A stretch of 64,000 bases of DNA, taken from G963708235 sp963708235 (GTDB taxonomy: Bacteria; Actinomycetota; Acidimicrobiia; Spongiisociales; UBA5794). Positions 1 to 7,796 of the stretch are shown one piece after another. The stretch is from positions 2,976,001 to 3,040,000 of the forward strand of contig OY970200.1 of NCBI GenBank assembly GCA_963708235.1. The letters are read 5' to 3'. The notes beneath the pieces were generated by a model. It searched no databases. It worked only from the letters and a program-made list of their open reading frames with translations, and had not been told where the DNA came from. The translations under genes were made by a program, and so were the position numbers. Each line of letters begins with the position of its first letter. Position 1 is the stretch's first letter.

Positions 1-2508
1 GCGCCGCACCGGGTGGATCAGGAACGAGAGCAGGTCGTCGAGGGCGAGCGGATCGTCATCGTCGGGACGGTCGGGCCAGGCGACCGGTCCTGCAGCGACG
101 GGTGTGTCGAACTCGCGGTACCGGGCGGCGATGGCGCCACGGAGTTGGGTGGGGTCGAAACCCCATGACCCGGTGACACCGAGTTGGTCGGGGACGAAGT
201 TGGTCTCGCTGAACGGCTGGAGTGGGTGGCGGACGACGCCTGCTGCGCTGCTCCCGGTCATGTCGGAGACGGTGTCGATCAGTTCGGCGATGGGAACCGC
301 CGGGGGAAGCTCGGCGTTGGTCAGCTCGTCCCGGCCGGAGTAGGTGACGATGAGATGGTCACCGGCAGCCATCACCGCATCGAGCAGCAACTGACGGTCC
401 TGGGCGCCACGGTCGGGGTCGCCGATCACCTCGTCGTTCAGCAGGAGATCGTCACCGTCGCTGCGGCTGGCCCGGGGAAAGCGGTCGTCGTCCATCCCGA
501 GAAGACACACCACCCGGTACGGCACCGACCGCATCGGCACCAGGGTGCACACCGTGACGTCGCCCGACCGGAAGTGCAGCGGGCTGGGCCGGTCATCGGT
601 CCACACCGAAACGGCACGCCCCGCCTCGTGAAGGTGCAGCAGCGGGTCGACGGCTCCCGTGACTGTGTGACTGGTGGCGGTGGGGAATGTCTCGGTGAGC
701 AGCCGGTCGAGCTGGTCCAACTGCCAGTCGTCACCCCAGGCGGGCCGGCCGAGCATCCGGACCGCATCGGCGATGGCGGCGGCCCACTGCGACCGTGGCA
801 TCGGGCCGCCCAACCGGAGGCGGATGGCGGCGATGCGGTCCATGATGGCGGCGAGCAGCCCCACCGGGTTGGCGTCCTGACCCTCGACACCCTGCAGCGG
901 GGCGATATCGGCGACGGTGCGGACCGGGCTGTCGGCATAGAAGACCCCGGTGAGGGCCATGTCGAGACCCCGTCGCCAGGTCCGTTGCTCGTCGTTCCCG
1001 GCGTTCCAGTGCTCACGGTCGGTGCCGTCGAGTCCCCAGGCGACGTTGGTGTCGTCGATGACGGCGACGATCTGCCCGGCGGTGTCGGCGTCGAACCCCA
1101 AGCGTTGCTGGACGACGGCGCTGGTGACCAGGTCACGCACCGCCGTGGCCTCGAGCCGGGACCCGGCCAGGTCGAGGACGGTGGTGACGAACCGCACCAG
1201 TGGATTGGTGGTCGCTGGCGAACGGTCGGCGATTCGCACCCGCAGATCGGGAAGACCGTCGTCAGCGGGGTCACCTGAGGCGTCATCGGGCGAGGGTTCG
1301 TCGATGTGGGTGGCGGGGAATGCCGCTTCGAGCAGCGGGGCGAAAGTCACCAGGTCGGGGGTCATGATCACCACGTCCCTCGATTCCAGCGTGGGGTCGG
1401 CGGCGAGCACGTGGAGGATGGCGTCGCGCAGCACCTCGACCTGGCGGCGTGCCCCGTGACAGGCGTGGACCTGGATCGAGCGGTCGCCGTCGATCCGTGC
1501 GACCGGGACCACCCGGTTGGCGAGGATGTTCTGCTGGAGCGACCCGAGCACGGTGGAAGAACCCTCGCCGGGCACCGGCTCGCCGTGTACCGAGGGGTTG
1601 GCGGTGAGTCCCCGGTCGGCGAGGACGATCTGGAGCTCGCGGCTGTCCTGGGCCCAGGATCGCAGCAGCGGATGGGCCGGGATGGTGCGGGTCTGGTCGT
1701 CGTTGCGGCGGTCCGGTGGGCGGTCGCCGAGGACCGCGGCGCTCTCCTCCCACAGTGCGGGTGACGGGTGGAGCAGGAACAGATGGACGTCTCGGTGGGC
1801 ACCGAGGGCGACCAGCACGTCGAGGTCGAGGGGGTCGATGGCGGTGAGCCCGTAGACGGCGAGCCGCTGCGGAAGCGCAAGGTCGACGTCTCCGGCGATC
1901 ACCGGTTGCAGCGCCTCGGGAAGCAACTCGGGAAGTGCGGCGACCCCGACGGCCTCCCGCACCCGGCGCCACAGCTCCGGTTGCCACGTGTCCGATTCCG
2001 GGAGAGAGACGCCGTTGGAACCGGTGTCGGCACCGGCGGCCCAGGCCCGGATCATGGCGGGTCGACGCCGTGCGTACGCGGCGAACAGCCGGGCGATCTT
2101 GGTGGCCGCCGAATACCGGTTGGAGGCAACCGTGCCCGCCTCGACATGACGACGGACCACGGCCAGCCACGGCTCGTCGAGATGCTCGTCGATGGCGGCA
2201 AGGACATGGGCGACCAGCCCGTTGCCCTCCCACGCCGTGGCCGCCGCAGCGAGGTCGGGGACGGTGTCGAACACGGATCGGACCAGCCGCGACGGTGCCG
2301 GGAAGTCGACGTTGGCGCAGATCCCGTCGCCGACGCCCATCGTCGCCAGCCGGGAGGCGATCTCCTGGGTGAGCCAGCGTTCCACACCGCGGGTGGGGAC
2401 GGCGACGAGCTCCGTGGCGAACGGATCCGCACCAGGTCGTGCCAGCTCACGGCACAACTCGGCGACCAGTTCGTCGGGGTGTGCGGCGACATGGGTCACC
2501 ACCGGCAC
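1..2508 (-). CDS. recC: Exodeoxyribonuclease V gamma subunit RecC, 3' part outside the window
   Basis: RecC is the Chi-recognising, strand-splitting subunit of the RecBCD helicase-nuclease that processes double-strand breaks. The frame is open from a GTG at 2508 to the left edge, giving 836 codons; E. coli RecC has about 1120 residues, so roughly the last quarter is missing. The GTG follows AGGAGG with 6 bases of spacing. Recognisable segments are RGVERWLTQEIA and ICANVDFPAPSRLV in the N-terminal inactive-helicase domain, HRDVHLFLLHPSP further in, and QPFSETNF plus FLIHPVR near the edge, all typical of RecC. recB and recD would be expected downstream, beyond position 1. Long open frames on the opposite strand here are GC-driven shadows. 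Confidence 0.9.
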   Translation of the reverse strand, partial: MPVVTHVAAHPDELVAELCRELARPGADPFATELVAVPTRGVERWLTQEIASRLATMGVGDGICANVDFPAPSRLVRSVFDTVPDLAAAATAWEGNGLVAHVLAAIDEHLDEPWLAVVRRHVEAGTVASNRYSAATKIARLFAAYARRRPAMIRAWAAGADTGSNGVSLPESDTWQPELWRRVREAVGVAALPELLPEALQPVIAGDVDLALPQRLAVYGLTAIDPLDLDVLVALGAHRDVHLFLLHPSPALWEESAAVLGDRPPDRRNDDQTRTIPAHPLLRSWAQDSRELQIVLADRGLTANPSVHGEPVPGEGSSTVLGSLQQNILANRVVPVARIDGDRSIQVHACHGARRQVEVLRDAILHVLAADPTLESRDVVIMTPDLVTFAPLLEAAFPATHIDEPSPDDASGDPADDGLPDLRVRIADRSPATTNPLVRFVTTVLDLAGSRLEATAVRDLVTSAVVQQRLGFDADTAGQIVAVIDDTNVAWGLDGTDREHWNAGNDEQRTWRRGLDMALTGVFYADSPVRTVADIAPLQGVEGQDANPVGLLAAIMDRIAAIRLRLGGPMPRSQWAAAIADAVRMLGRPAWGDDWQLDQLDRLLTETFPTATSHTVTGAVDPLLHLHEAGRAVSVWTDDRPSPLHFRSGDVTVCTLVPMRSVPYRVVCLLGMDDDRFPRASRSDGDDLLLNDEVIGDPDRGAQDRQLLLDAVMAAGDHLIVTYSGRDELTNAELPPAVPIAELIDTVSDMTGSSAAGVVRHPLQPFSETNFVPDQLGVTGSWGFDPTQLRGAIAARYREFDTPVAAGPVAWPDRPDDDDPLALDDLLSFLIHPVRR

Positions 2509-2817
2509 GTTTCACCTCCTCGTCGTCGAGTCTTGCCACCGGGGCACCGGGTCCGGGTCATCGATTGTGGTTGCAGGGTCCGGCATGGGACGACCCATGG
2601 TCGCCCGCCGCCACCGCAGTTCACGAATCCAGCCACGAGAAGAACCTATCAGCCGCCACCGACAGGTTCCCCCGGTGGGCATGGCACTCACATACGGGGA
2701 GCCTGGTTCGAGTCGGGCGAGGAGAGGTTGACGTCGCCGCCGTGGCCGTGGCGATTCCTGTCGTACCCCGTCCCTACGGTGCGCGACGGCGGTGGCGGCC
2801 GTGGGAGGAGGAGTACC
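2509..2817. other. Intergenic region between divergent recC and the Uma2 gene
   Basis: No gene seen. The segment holds the divergent promoter regions of recC and the Uma2-like gene. A TTGACG hexamer lies at 2727-2732 without a convincing -10 box at normal spacing. A short CCACCG/CGGTGG inverted repeat is present near 2660-2680. A GTTCGAG motif near 2710 resembles a tRNA T-loop but has no matching acceptor or anticodon arm. Confidence 0.5.
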
Positions 2818-3369
2818 GTGGATGTGGTCATGGACACCGTGCACGCCGGGGAACGCATCCCCATGTCATGGGAGGACTACGCCGCCCTCCCCGAACAACC
2901 CCGAGGGGAGTACATCGACGGGGCCTTCGTCATGAGCCCTTCACCCACTCGCCGCCACCAAGAGATCGAGTATTTGCTCCAGACGGCGATCGCCACGTCG
3001 CTCCCTGAAACGACCGAAGTGACGAGGGCGTGGTCGTGGAAGCCGGGGATCGACGAGTTCATCCCCGATCTGATCGTCCACGACGCCACCGACGAGCAGG
3101 TTCGCTACACCGGAACCCCTCACCTGGTGGTCGAGATCCTCTCCACCGACCGCGCCGCCGACCTGCTCCGCAAAGCCCGCAAATACGCCACCGCAGGTGT
3201 CCGGCACTACTGGGTGATCGACCCCGACGGACCCGAGATCATCGAACACGCCCTCGCCACCGGTGCAACGGACTACACCGTCACCGGCCGCCACACCGGC
3301 GACACCCCCGTCACCCTCGACATCGGTGTCGCCACCGTCGAGGTCATCCCGGCACGTCTCGCCAACTGA
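2818..3369 (+). CDS. Uma2 family (DUF820) restriction-endonuclease-like protein
   Basis: The 183-residue protein belongs to the Uma2/DUF820 family, which has a PD-(D/E)XK nuclease-like fold and mostly unknown function. The family pattern is visible: the N-terminal MSWEDYAALPE and YIDGAFVMSPSPT, the central FIPDLIVHDA and LVVEILS strands, and the RKARKYATAGVRHYWVIDP block that follows. The acidic residues of PDLIV and VVEIL are the expected metal ligands. GTG at 2818 is chosen because a GGAGGAGGAG tract ends a few bases before it; an in-frame ATG at 2830 is the alternative. It is a single gene between recC and a lipoprotein gene, with no partner that would define a role. Confidence 0.82.
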   Translation: MDVVMDTVHAGERIPMSWEDYAALPEQPRGEYIDGAFVMSPSPTRRHQEIEYLLQTAIATSLPETTEVTRAWSWKPGIDEFIPDLIVHDATDEQVRYTGTPHLVVEILSTDRAADLLRKARKYATAGVRHYWVIDPDGPEIIEHALATGATDYTVTGRHTGDTPVTLDIGVATVEVIPARLAN

Positions 3370-3626
3370 CGACATCCGCAACGGTCCAGCGGTGGGCGGT
3401 CGTCCGGGTACGAGAGGATCCGGACCGGGGGATGCGCCACCGCAGCACCCGAGGCACCGGCAGCCGCAGCGAAAACCTCGCGGAGTTTCCGGGAGACGAC
3501 GGGACCGATCGGCGGACGTGGCGTCCCGTGTCCCCCAGATTCGCTGCTCGGGAGTGCGGCCTACACTCGCCGACCGCCTCCGGCGGGTTCCCCAGCTGGT
3601 GGATTCGATCTCGAATGGAGACCCCT

Positions 3627-4070
3627 GTGACCCGACCCCTGCTCAAGCTTGCCGCCGCCCTGATGGCCGTGGTGATGCTGCTCGCCGCCTGCGGCGGGGA
3701 CGAGACCGACACCACGACCGGCGACACGGCAACCGGCGATGGCCCGGCGGTCACCACGACCGCTGCTGCCGCCGCCGATCCCGCAGACGAAACCGGCGAC
3801 ACCGATGCCACGGGAGGCTCGCCGGACGCAGGGAGCATCGACGACGCCTTCGCCGCGATCCCGCTCGAGACCCGGATCGGGATCGCCGTCGACCAGCTCG
3901 ACAATGTCGACCGCTTCGAGGTGAACGGCAGCGACGCCACCATCTACTACACCGAGGGCGACGAGATGACCCACACGATGGACTGCATGATCGTGTCGAT
4001 GTCCGTCCTGCTCGACGGCGAGACCCTCACCCTGCACGTCCCGAACATGGATCCGCACATCTGCGAGTGA
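3627..4070 (+). CDS. Small secreted lipoprotein of unknown function
   Basis: The 147-residue protein begins with a lipoprotein signal: a short basic start, a hydrophobic core (LAAALMAVVMLLAAC) and a lipobox LAAC, so it should be lipidated and held at the outer face of the membrane. A Thr/Ala/Asp-rich linker of about 50 residues follows, then a globular part of about 80 residues with two Cys (MDCMIV and HIC near the C-terminus) that could form a disulfide. I do not recognise the domain. GTG at 3627 has GGAG 6 bases upstream; an in-frame ATG at 3615 is possible but lacks a site. TACACT at 3562-3567 is a plausible -10 box. A group of hairpins starts 10 bases after the stop. Confidence 0.72.
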   Translation: MTRPLLKLAAALMAVVMLLAACGGDETDTTTGDTATGDGPAVTTTAAAAADPADETGDTDATGGSPDAGSIDDAFAAIPLETRIGIAVDQLDNVDRFEVNGSDATIYYTEGDEMTHTMDCMIVSMSVLLDGETLTLHVPNMDPHICE

Positions 4071-4529
4071 GCGCACCGACCGGGCTGGCGGACCGACCGA
4101 TCGGCCCACCAGCCCGACTCGACCGCCCCGCAGCCGGTTCGTTCCAGGTGCCTGGCACAGGTCCCACCCGTCCCGTGACGGGACCCCTCCCCGTCGTCAG
4201 ACAGCACACCGTGGGTGTGCTGCGCAGCTCGGCGGTGGCACACCGCCACCATCCGACGCGAAACCCCATCGAGGTGATGCCCGGGGCGATCCGGCACAGG
4301 CAACGGGTCGGGCGGCGAGTTCCCGAGCCGTTCGGGTCGAACGCCGGAGGGTGACCTCGCCGTCGCAGTGCGGTCGTTCTTCAGGGCGGGCGGGACCTCA
4401 CACATCGATCACCTGGCGTGAGGTGATCCCGACTCCCGCTTCCCAGCAACCGGTACCGATGGATGGCCGTGGCACGGCGAACGGCGGGGGGCCAAGGTAG
4501 ATTCGACGTCAGGTCGACCAGGAGTTTGC
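4071..4529. other. Gene-free region with hairpin cluster and luxR-type gene promoter
   Basis: No gene seen. The first 180 bases hold four inverted repeats (see the finding at 4081-4247). The last 40 bases carry TAGATT at 4498-4503, a plausible -10 box for the LuxR-type regulator starting at 4530. Confidence 0.6.
4081..4116 (+). terminator. Probable terminator hairpin after the lipoprotein gene
   Basis: An 8-bp perfect stem (CGGGCTGG at 4081-4088 with CCAGCCCG at 4109-4116) encloses a 20-base loop and starts 10 bases after the stop codon. There is no T tract. Three more compact hairpins follow within 130 bases. Confidence 0.5.
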
Positions 4530-6173
4530 GTGCCTTCCTTCAGCGCTGACCTCGCCGCGGCCCGTGACGCCTACGCCGCACGGGACTGGGCCGCTGCACG
4601 ACTCGGCTTCCGGCAAGCGCAAGCCCAAGGACCACTCGACACCGAGGATCTGGCCGCACTCGCCGACGCCGCCTGGTGGATGGGACTGATCGACGAGTCG
4701 CTCGCGGCGTCCGAGGAACACCATCGTCGCTGTGTGGCCGAGGACGATCCGGCGACAGCGGCGATGGCCGCTATCGAGGTCGGGTACGCCTGGGCGCTGC
4801 GAGGGGAGGAGGCCATTGCATCGGGGTGGCTCGCCCGAGCACGTCGCCTGCTCGCCGGTCTTCCCGAATGCGCCGCCCACGGGTATGTGATGTTCCTGGA
4901 CCTCGACGCCGCGCTCGCCGCCTGGGACTTCGACACCGCCACCGACCTTGCCGACCGGGTGCAGAGGCTCGGCGAGCGTTGCCACGACCCGGCGTTGGTC
5001 GCTCTCGGACTGGTCGGTCACGGAATGGCGCTGACCAAATCCGGCCAGCTCGAAGCGGGCAACGACCGGTTCGACGAAGCCATGCTGGCGGTGGTTGCCG
5101 GCGACGTTTCCCCCGGTTGGGCGGGGAACATCTACTGCCAGCTCATGAGCGTGTGCCACGAACTCGCCGACCTGCAGCGCGCCCGGCACTGGACCGAGAC
5201 CACCGAACGGTGGTGTGACGGCCTGTCCAGCGCCGTGATGTTCACCGGGATCTGCAGGGTGCACCGGGCGCAGCTTCTCCAGGTCCAAGGCCACTGGAAC
5301 CAGGCGGAGATCGAGGCCCGCCAGGTGTGCGACGACCTTGCCGACATGAACGTCGCCACCGTCGCCGAGGGTCATTACCAGGTGGGTGAGGCTCGGCGCC
5401 TGCGGGGCGACCACCGCGGAGCCGCCCTCGCCTACACCGAGGCGGAACAACTGGGTCGCGATCCTCAACCTGGTTTGGCGCTGCTCCGCCTCGCCGAGGG
5501 TCAGCCGACCGCGGCGGCAGCTGCGTTACGGACGGCCCTGGCGGGGAATCCCGATCCGTTCGTCCGGGCTCGGCTCCGCAGTGCCCAGGTGCAGATCGCC
5601 GCCGCCACGGCCGACGCCTCGACCGCCACCGAGGCAGCCGCCGACCTCACCTCGATCGCCGCCCGCTACGGCTCTCCCGGGTTGGAGGCCATGGCCGGTG
5701 CGGGTTCAGGCACCGCATTGATCGTCTCGGGGGAATCGACGTCGGCGCTGCCCGTGCTCTGGGATGCCTGCCGTAGGTGGCAGGCGCTCGAAGCCCCCTA
5801 CGAGGCGGCACGGGTCCAGGTGCTCATTGCGGAGGCGTCGTCTGCGGTCGGCGACCATGAGACGGCGGCACGCAACCTCGACCTCGCCGCCGCCACCTTC
5901 GAACGTCTCGGAGCGCTGCCGGACAGCCGGCGGGTCGCCACCCTCCGCCCCGACCCCGATCTCCCCGGCGGGCTCACCCTGCGTGAGGCCGAAGTGCTCG
6001 CTTGCGTCGCATCCGGTCAGACCAACCGTGAGGTCGCCGCCACCCTGTTCATCTCCGACAAGACCGTTGCCCGGCACCTGTCCAACATCTTCACCAAGCT
6101 CGATGTTGCTTCGCGTACCGAGGCGGCTGCCTACGCCTTCACCCACGGTCTCGCCACCCATCGGCGCGGCTGA
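4530..6173 (+). CDS. TPR-repeat LuxR-family transcriptional regulator
   Basis: The 547-residue protein ends in a LuxR/GerE DNA-binding domain (about residues 480-540). The helix-turn-helix core reads REAEVLACVASGQTNREVAA then SDKTVARHLSNIFTKL, with the usual conserved positions. The preceding 470 residues are helical, Ala-rich TPR-like repeats resembling the C-terminal half of large ATP-binding (LAL/MalT) regulators, but no Walker A motif is present, so this is a short form without the STAND ATPase. The start is GTG, with AGGAG 5 bases upstream. It is probably a cytoplasmic regulator acting through protein or ligand binding to the repeats. The target is unknown; the downstream gene is convergent, so the gene stands alone. 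Confidence 0.85.
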   Translation: MPSFSADLAAARDAYAARDWAAARLGFRQAQAQGPLDTEDLAALADAAWWMGLIDESLAASEEHHRRCVAEDDPATAAMAAIEVGYAWALRGEEAIASGWLARARRLLAGLPECAAHGYVMFLDLDAALAAWDFDTATDLADRVQRLGERCHDPALVALGLVGHGMALTKSGQLEAGNDRFDEAMLAVVAGDVSPGWAGNIYCQLMSVCHELADLQRARHWTETTERWCDGLSSAVMFTGICRVHRAQLLQVQGHWNQAEIEARQVCDDLADMNVATVAEGHYQVGEARRLRGDHRGAALAYTEAEQLGRDPQPGLALLRLAEGQPTAAAAALRTALAGNPDPFVRARLRSAQVQIAAATADASTATEAAADLTSIAARYGSPGLEAMAGAGSGTALIVSGESTSALPVLWDACRRWQALEAPYEAARVQVLIAEASSAVGDHETAARNLDLAAATFERLGALPDSRRVATLRPDPDLPGGLTLREAEVLACVASGQTNREVAATLFISDKTVARHLSNIFTKLDVASRTEAAAYAFTHGLATHRRG

Positions 6174-6246
6174 CCAAGCCGGAGTTGCCCGCCAACGGAT
6201 CGGTGTCCACCGCATCCACCGGGAGACACAGGGAGCAAGCCAGGGA

Positions 6247-6555
6247 TCAGCCGTCGGTGTCGACCTCGACATCCTGGGACGGAAGCACGGACAGGATGCG
6301 GGTGTGGGTTCGACCGACCAGACCGGCTTCGAGGAGCGCCTCGTCGATGACGTGGGGGTCCGGCGACTCGGCGAGGATGAAGAACTCGTGACCAGGACGG
6401 TTGATCCACGAGCCTTCGACTTTGACCCCCCGGGAGATCGAAGTCTCGTCGAGGAAGCGGTCGAGCGGACCGGCGAGCGCCGTACCGTGACTCTCGCTGC
6501 GGAACGCACAGCTTTCCGGGTTGTGGGTGTTGACGATCATGTACAACATGGTCAT
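6247..6555 (-). CDS. Small conserved hypothetical protein (DUF3303-like)
   Basis: The 102-residue protein starts with TMLYMIVNTHNPESCAFR and later has GHEFFILAES and HVIDEALL. It resembles small alpha/beta-barrel (ferredoxin-like, DUF3303-type) proteins that begin with an LYM strand, but the match is from memory and weak. It has no signal peptide or membrane segment. ATG at 6555 is preceded by AGGAAAGG. The gene is convergent with the LuxR-type gene. Function unknown. Confidence 0.6.
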   Translation of the reverse strand: MTMLYMIVNTHNPESCAFRSESHGTALAGPLDRFLDETSISRGVKVEGSWINRPGHEFFILAESPDPHVIDEALLEAGLVGRTHTRILSVLPSQDVEVDTDG

Positions 6556-6692
6556 GCCTTTCCTGGAGGCGGCGCCCCGGGTCGGTGACGCCTACCCCAT
6601 GAACGTATGGCATGCGGGCCGAGGCGACATCGGGCGGATCGTCCATTCGGCGGGGCGGACCGATGGGTAGTTTCACCCATACAGGTCCGGCC

Positions 6693-6728
6693 CGGGCAGA
6701 GATCCGGGCAGAGGTCCGGCAGAGAGCC
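6693..6728. repeat. Three tandem 12-base repeats
   Basis: CGGGCAGAGATC, CGGGCAGAGGTC and CGGCAGAGAGCC lie end to end in the 262-base gap between two minus-strand genes, flanked on both sides by GCCCGGGC. An ATGGGT/ACCCAT inverted repeat sits at 6664-6681. A regulatory role is possible but unproven. Confidence 0.55.
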
Positions 6729-6817
6729 CGGGCGTTCGCCGGTCCTTGCAGAGTGCGGAACCTGCGAGGCCCAACCTCGGCCGGACGCCGCTCACTCCGC
6801 CATGGGGAATCTCCTGC

Positions 6818-7618
6818 TCAGGTGTCGAGCAGCCAGGTATCCCGGTCAGCCGGGATGGCCCCGTCGAATGGCGGGGTGGTGCGGACAAACCACTCGGTGC
6901 CGAAGAATGCCCGGAACATCTCGTCGGGCAGGGTGAGGAACCAGGACTCCTCGGAGATCTGGCTGGCATGTGCCCGCATCGAGGCTCGTTTCTGGTCCAG
7001 GAGCCCGGAGACATCGACGGCGGTGGTGATCACGGCGTCCGGGAGACCGAGTTCCTCGGGATTCTCGTCCTCGTCCTCGAGTCCTTCCATCCCCGCTTCC
7101 TGGGCCTGCCGGGAGAACTCGACGATCTGGTCGCGGTTCATGGTCGCCTCGAACACCCGGGGGGTTCCGGCCATCTGCGCGGCGCGGTGGCCGACACGGT
7201 GCACCTGGATGTGATCAGGATGCCCGTATCCACCGTTCTCGTCGTAGACCACCAGCACATCGGCAGCCTCTTCGGTGAGGATCTCCGCCAGGGACACCGC
7301 CGCCTCGTCGATGTCGGCCTGCCAGAAACACCCGGGGTTGGCGTTGGTCGCCGTGTCCATCATTCCCGAGTCGCGGTACCCGAGCCACGCCACCCGTGCG
7401 GCGCCGAGCACCAGGGCCGAGGCGTCGGTCTCGACCCGCCGGCGCTGCCCGAGCGTCTCGCCCTCGCCGAGGAAGCCGTCGGCGACCTCCCCCTCCTCCC
7501 CGCCGGTGGCAACCACCAGCACCACCCGATGACCCTCGGCGGCGGCGCGAACCATGGTCCCGCCGGTGGAGATGGACTCGTCGTCGGGATGGGCGTGGAA
7601 AAAAACCAAGGTGGCCAC
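6818..7618 (-). CDS. PIG-L (LmbE) family zinc deacetylase, mycothiol-enzyme-like
   Basis: The 266-residue protein is a zinc-dependent N-acetylglucosaminyl deacetylase of the PIG-L fold, the family that includes actinobacterial MshB and the mycothiol conjugate amidase Mca. The metal and catalytic motif HAHPDDE sits at residues 8-14, and the second motif GHPDHIQVH supplies the remaining His ligand. The VATGGEEGE strand is also typical. The open frame extends upstream to 7807, but GTG at 7618 places HPDDE where the family has it and has GGAG 10 bases upstream. The substrate cannot be decided from sequence; a mycothiol-linked role fits an actinobacterium. Confidence 0.85.
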   Translation of the reverse strand: MATLVFFHAHPDDESISTGGTMVRAAAEGHRVVLVVATGGEEGEVADGFLGEGETLGQRRRVETDASALVLGAARVAWLGYRDSGMMDTATNANPGCFWQADIDEAAVSLAEILTEEAADVLVVYDENGGYGHPDHIQVHRVGHRAAQMAGTPRVFEATMNRDQIVEFSRQAQEAGMEGLEDEDENPEELGLPDAVITTAVDVSGLLDQKRASMRAHASQISEESWFLTLPDEMFRAFFGTEWFVRTTPPFDGAIPADRDTWLLDT

Positions 7619-7796
7619 GGCGTGTCGTCTCCAGTCATCGAGAGGTCGGCCAGCGCACCGGCGGCAGGGTCCGAAGCGGTCGGGCCGCCGGCTATCGGCG
7701 CACGTTACCGAACACCGGGGACACACCGACCGGTCGAGACCTGAAACGACGATCCGTCCGGTACCGTGGACTCCAAGCCGAGACAGGACCGGAACC

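Noticed and set aside
184..1278. Long plus-strand open frame opposite recC
   Set aside because: It is the antisense of the RecC frame; its Gly/Val/Asp-rich product matches no family, and RecC motifs are clear on the other strand.
2695..2720. tRNA-like GTTCGAG T-loop
   Set aside because: No acceptor stem, D-arm or anticodon arm at the right distances on either strand.
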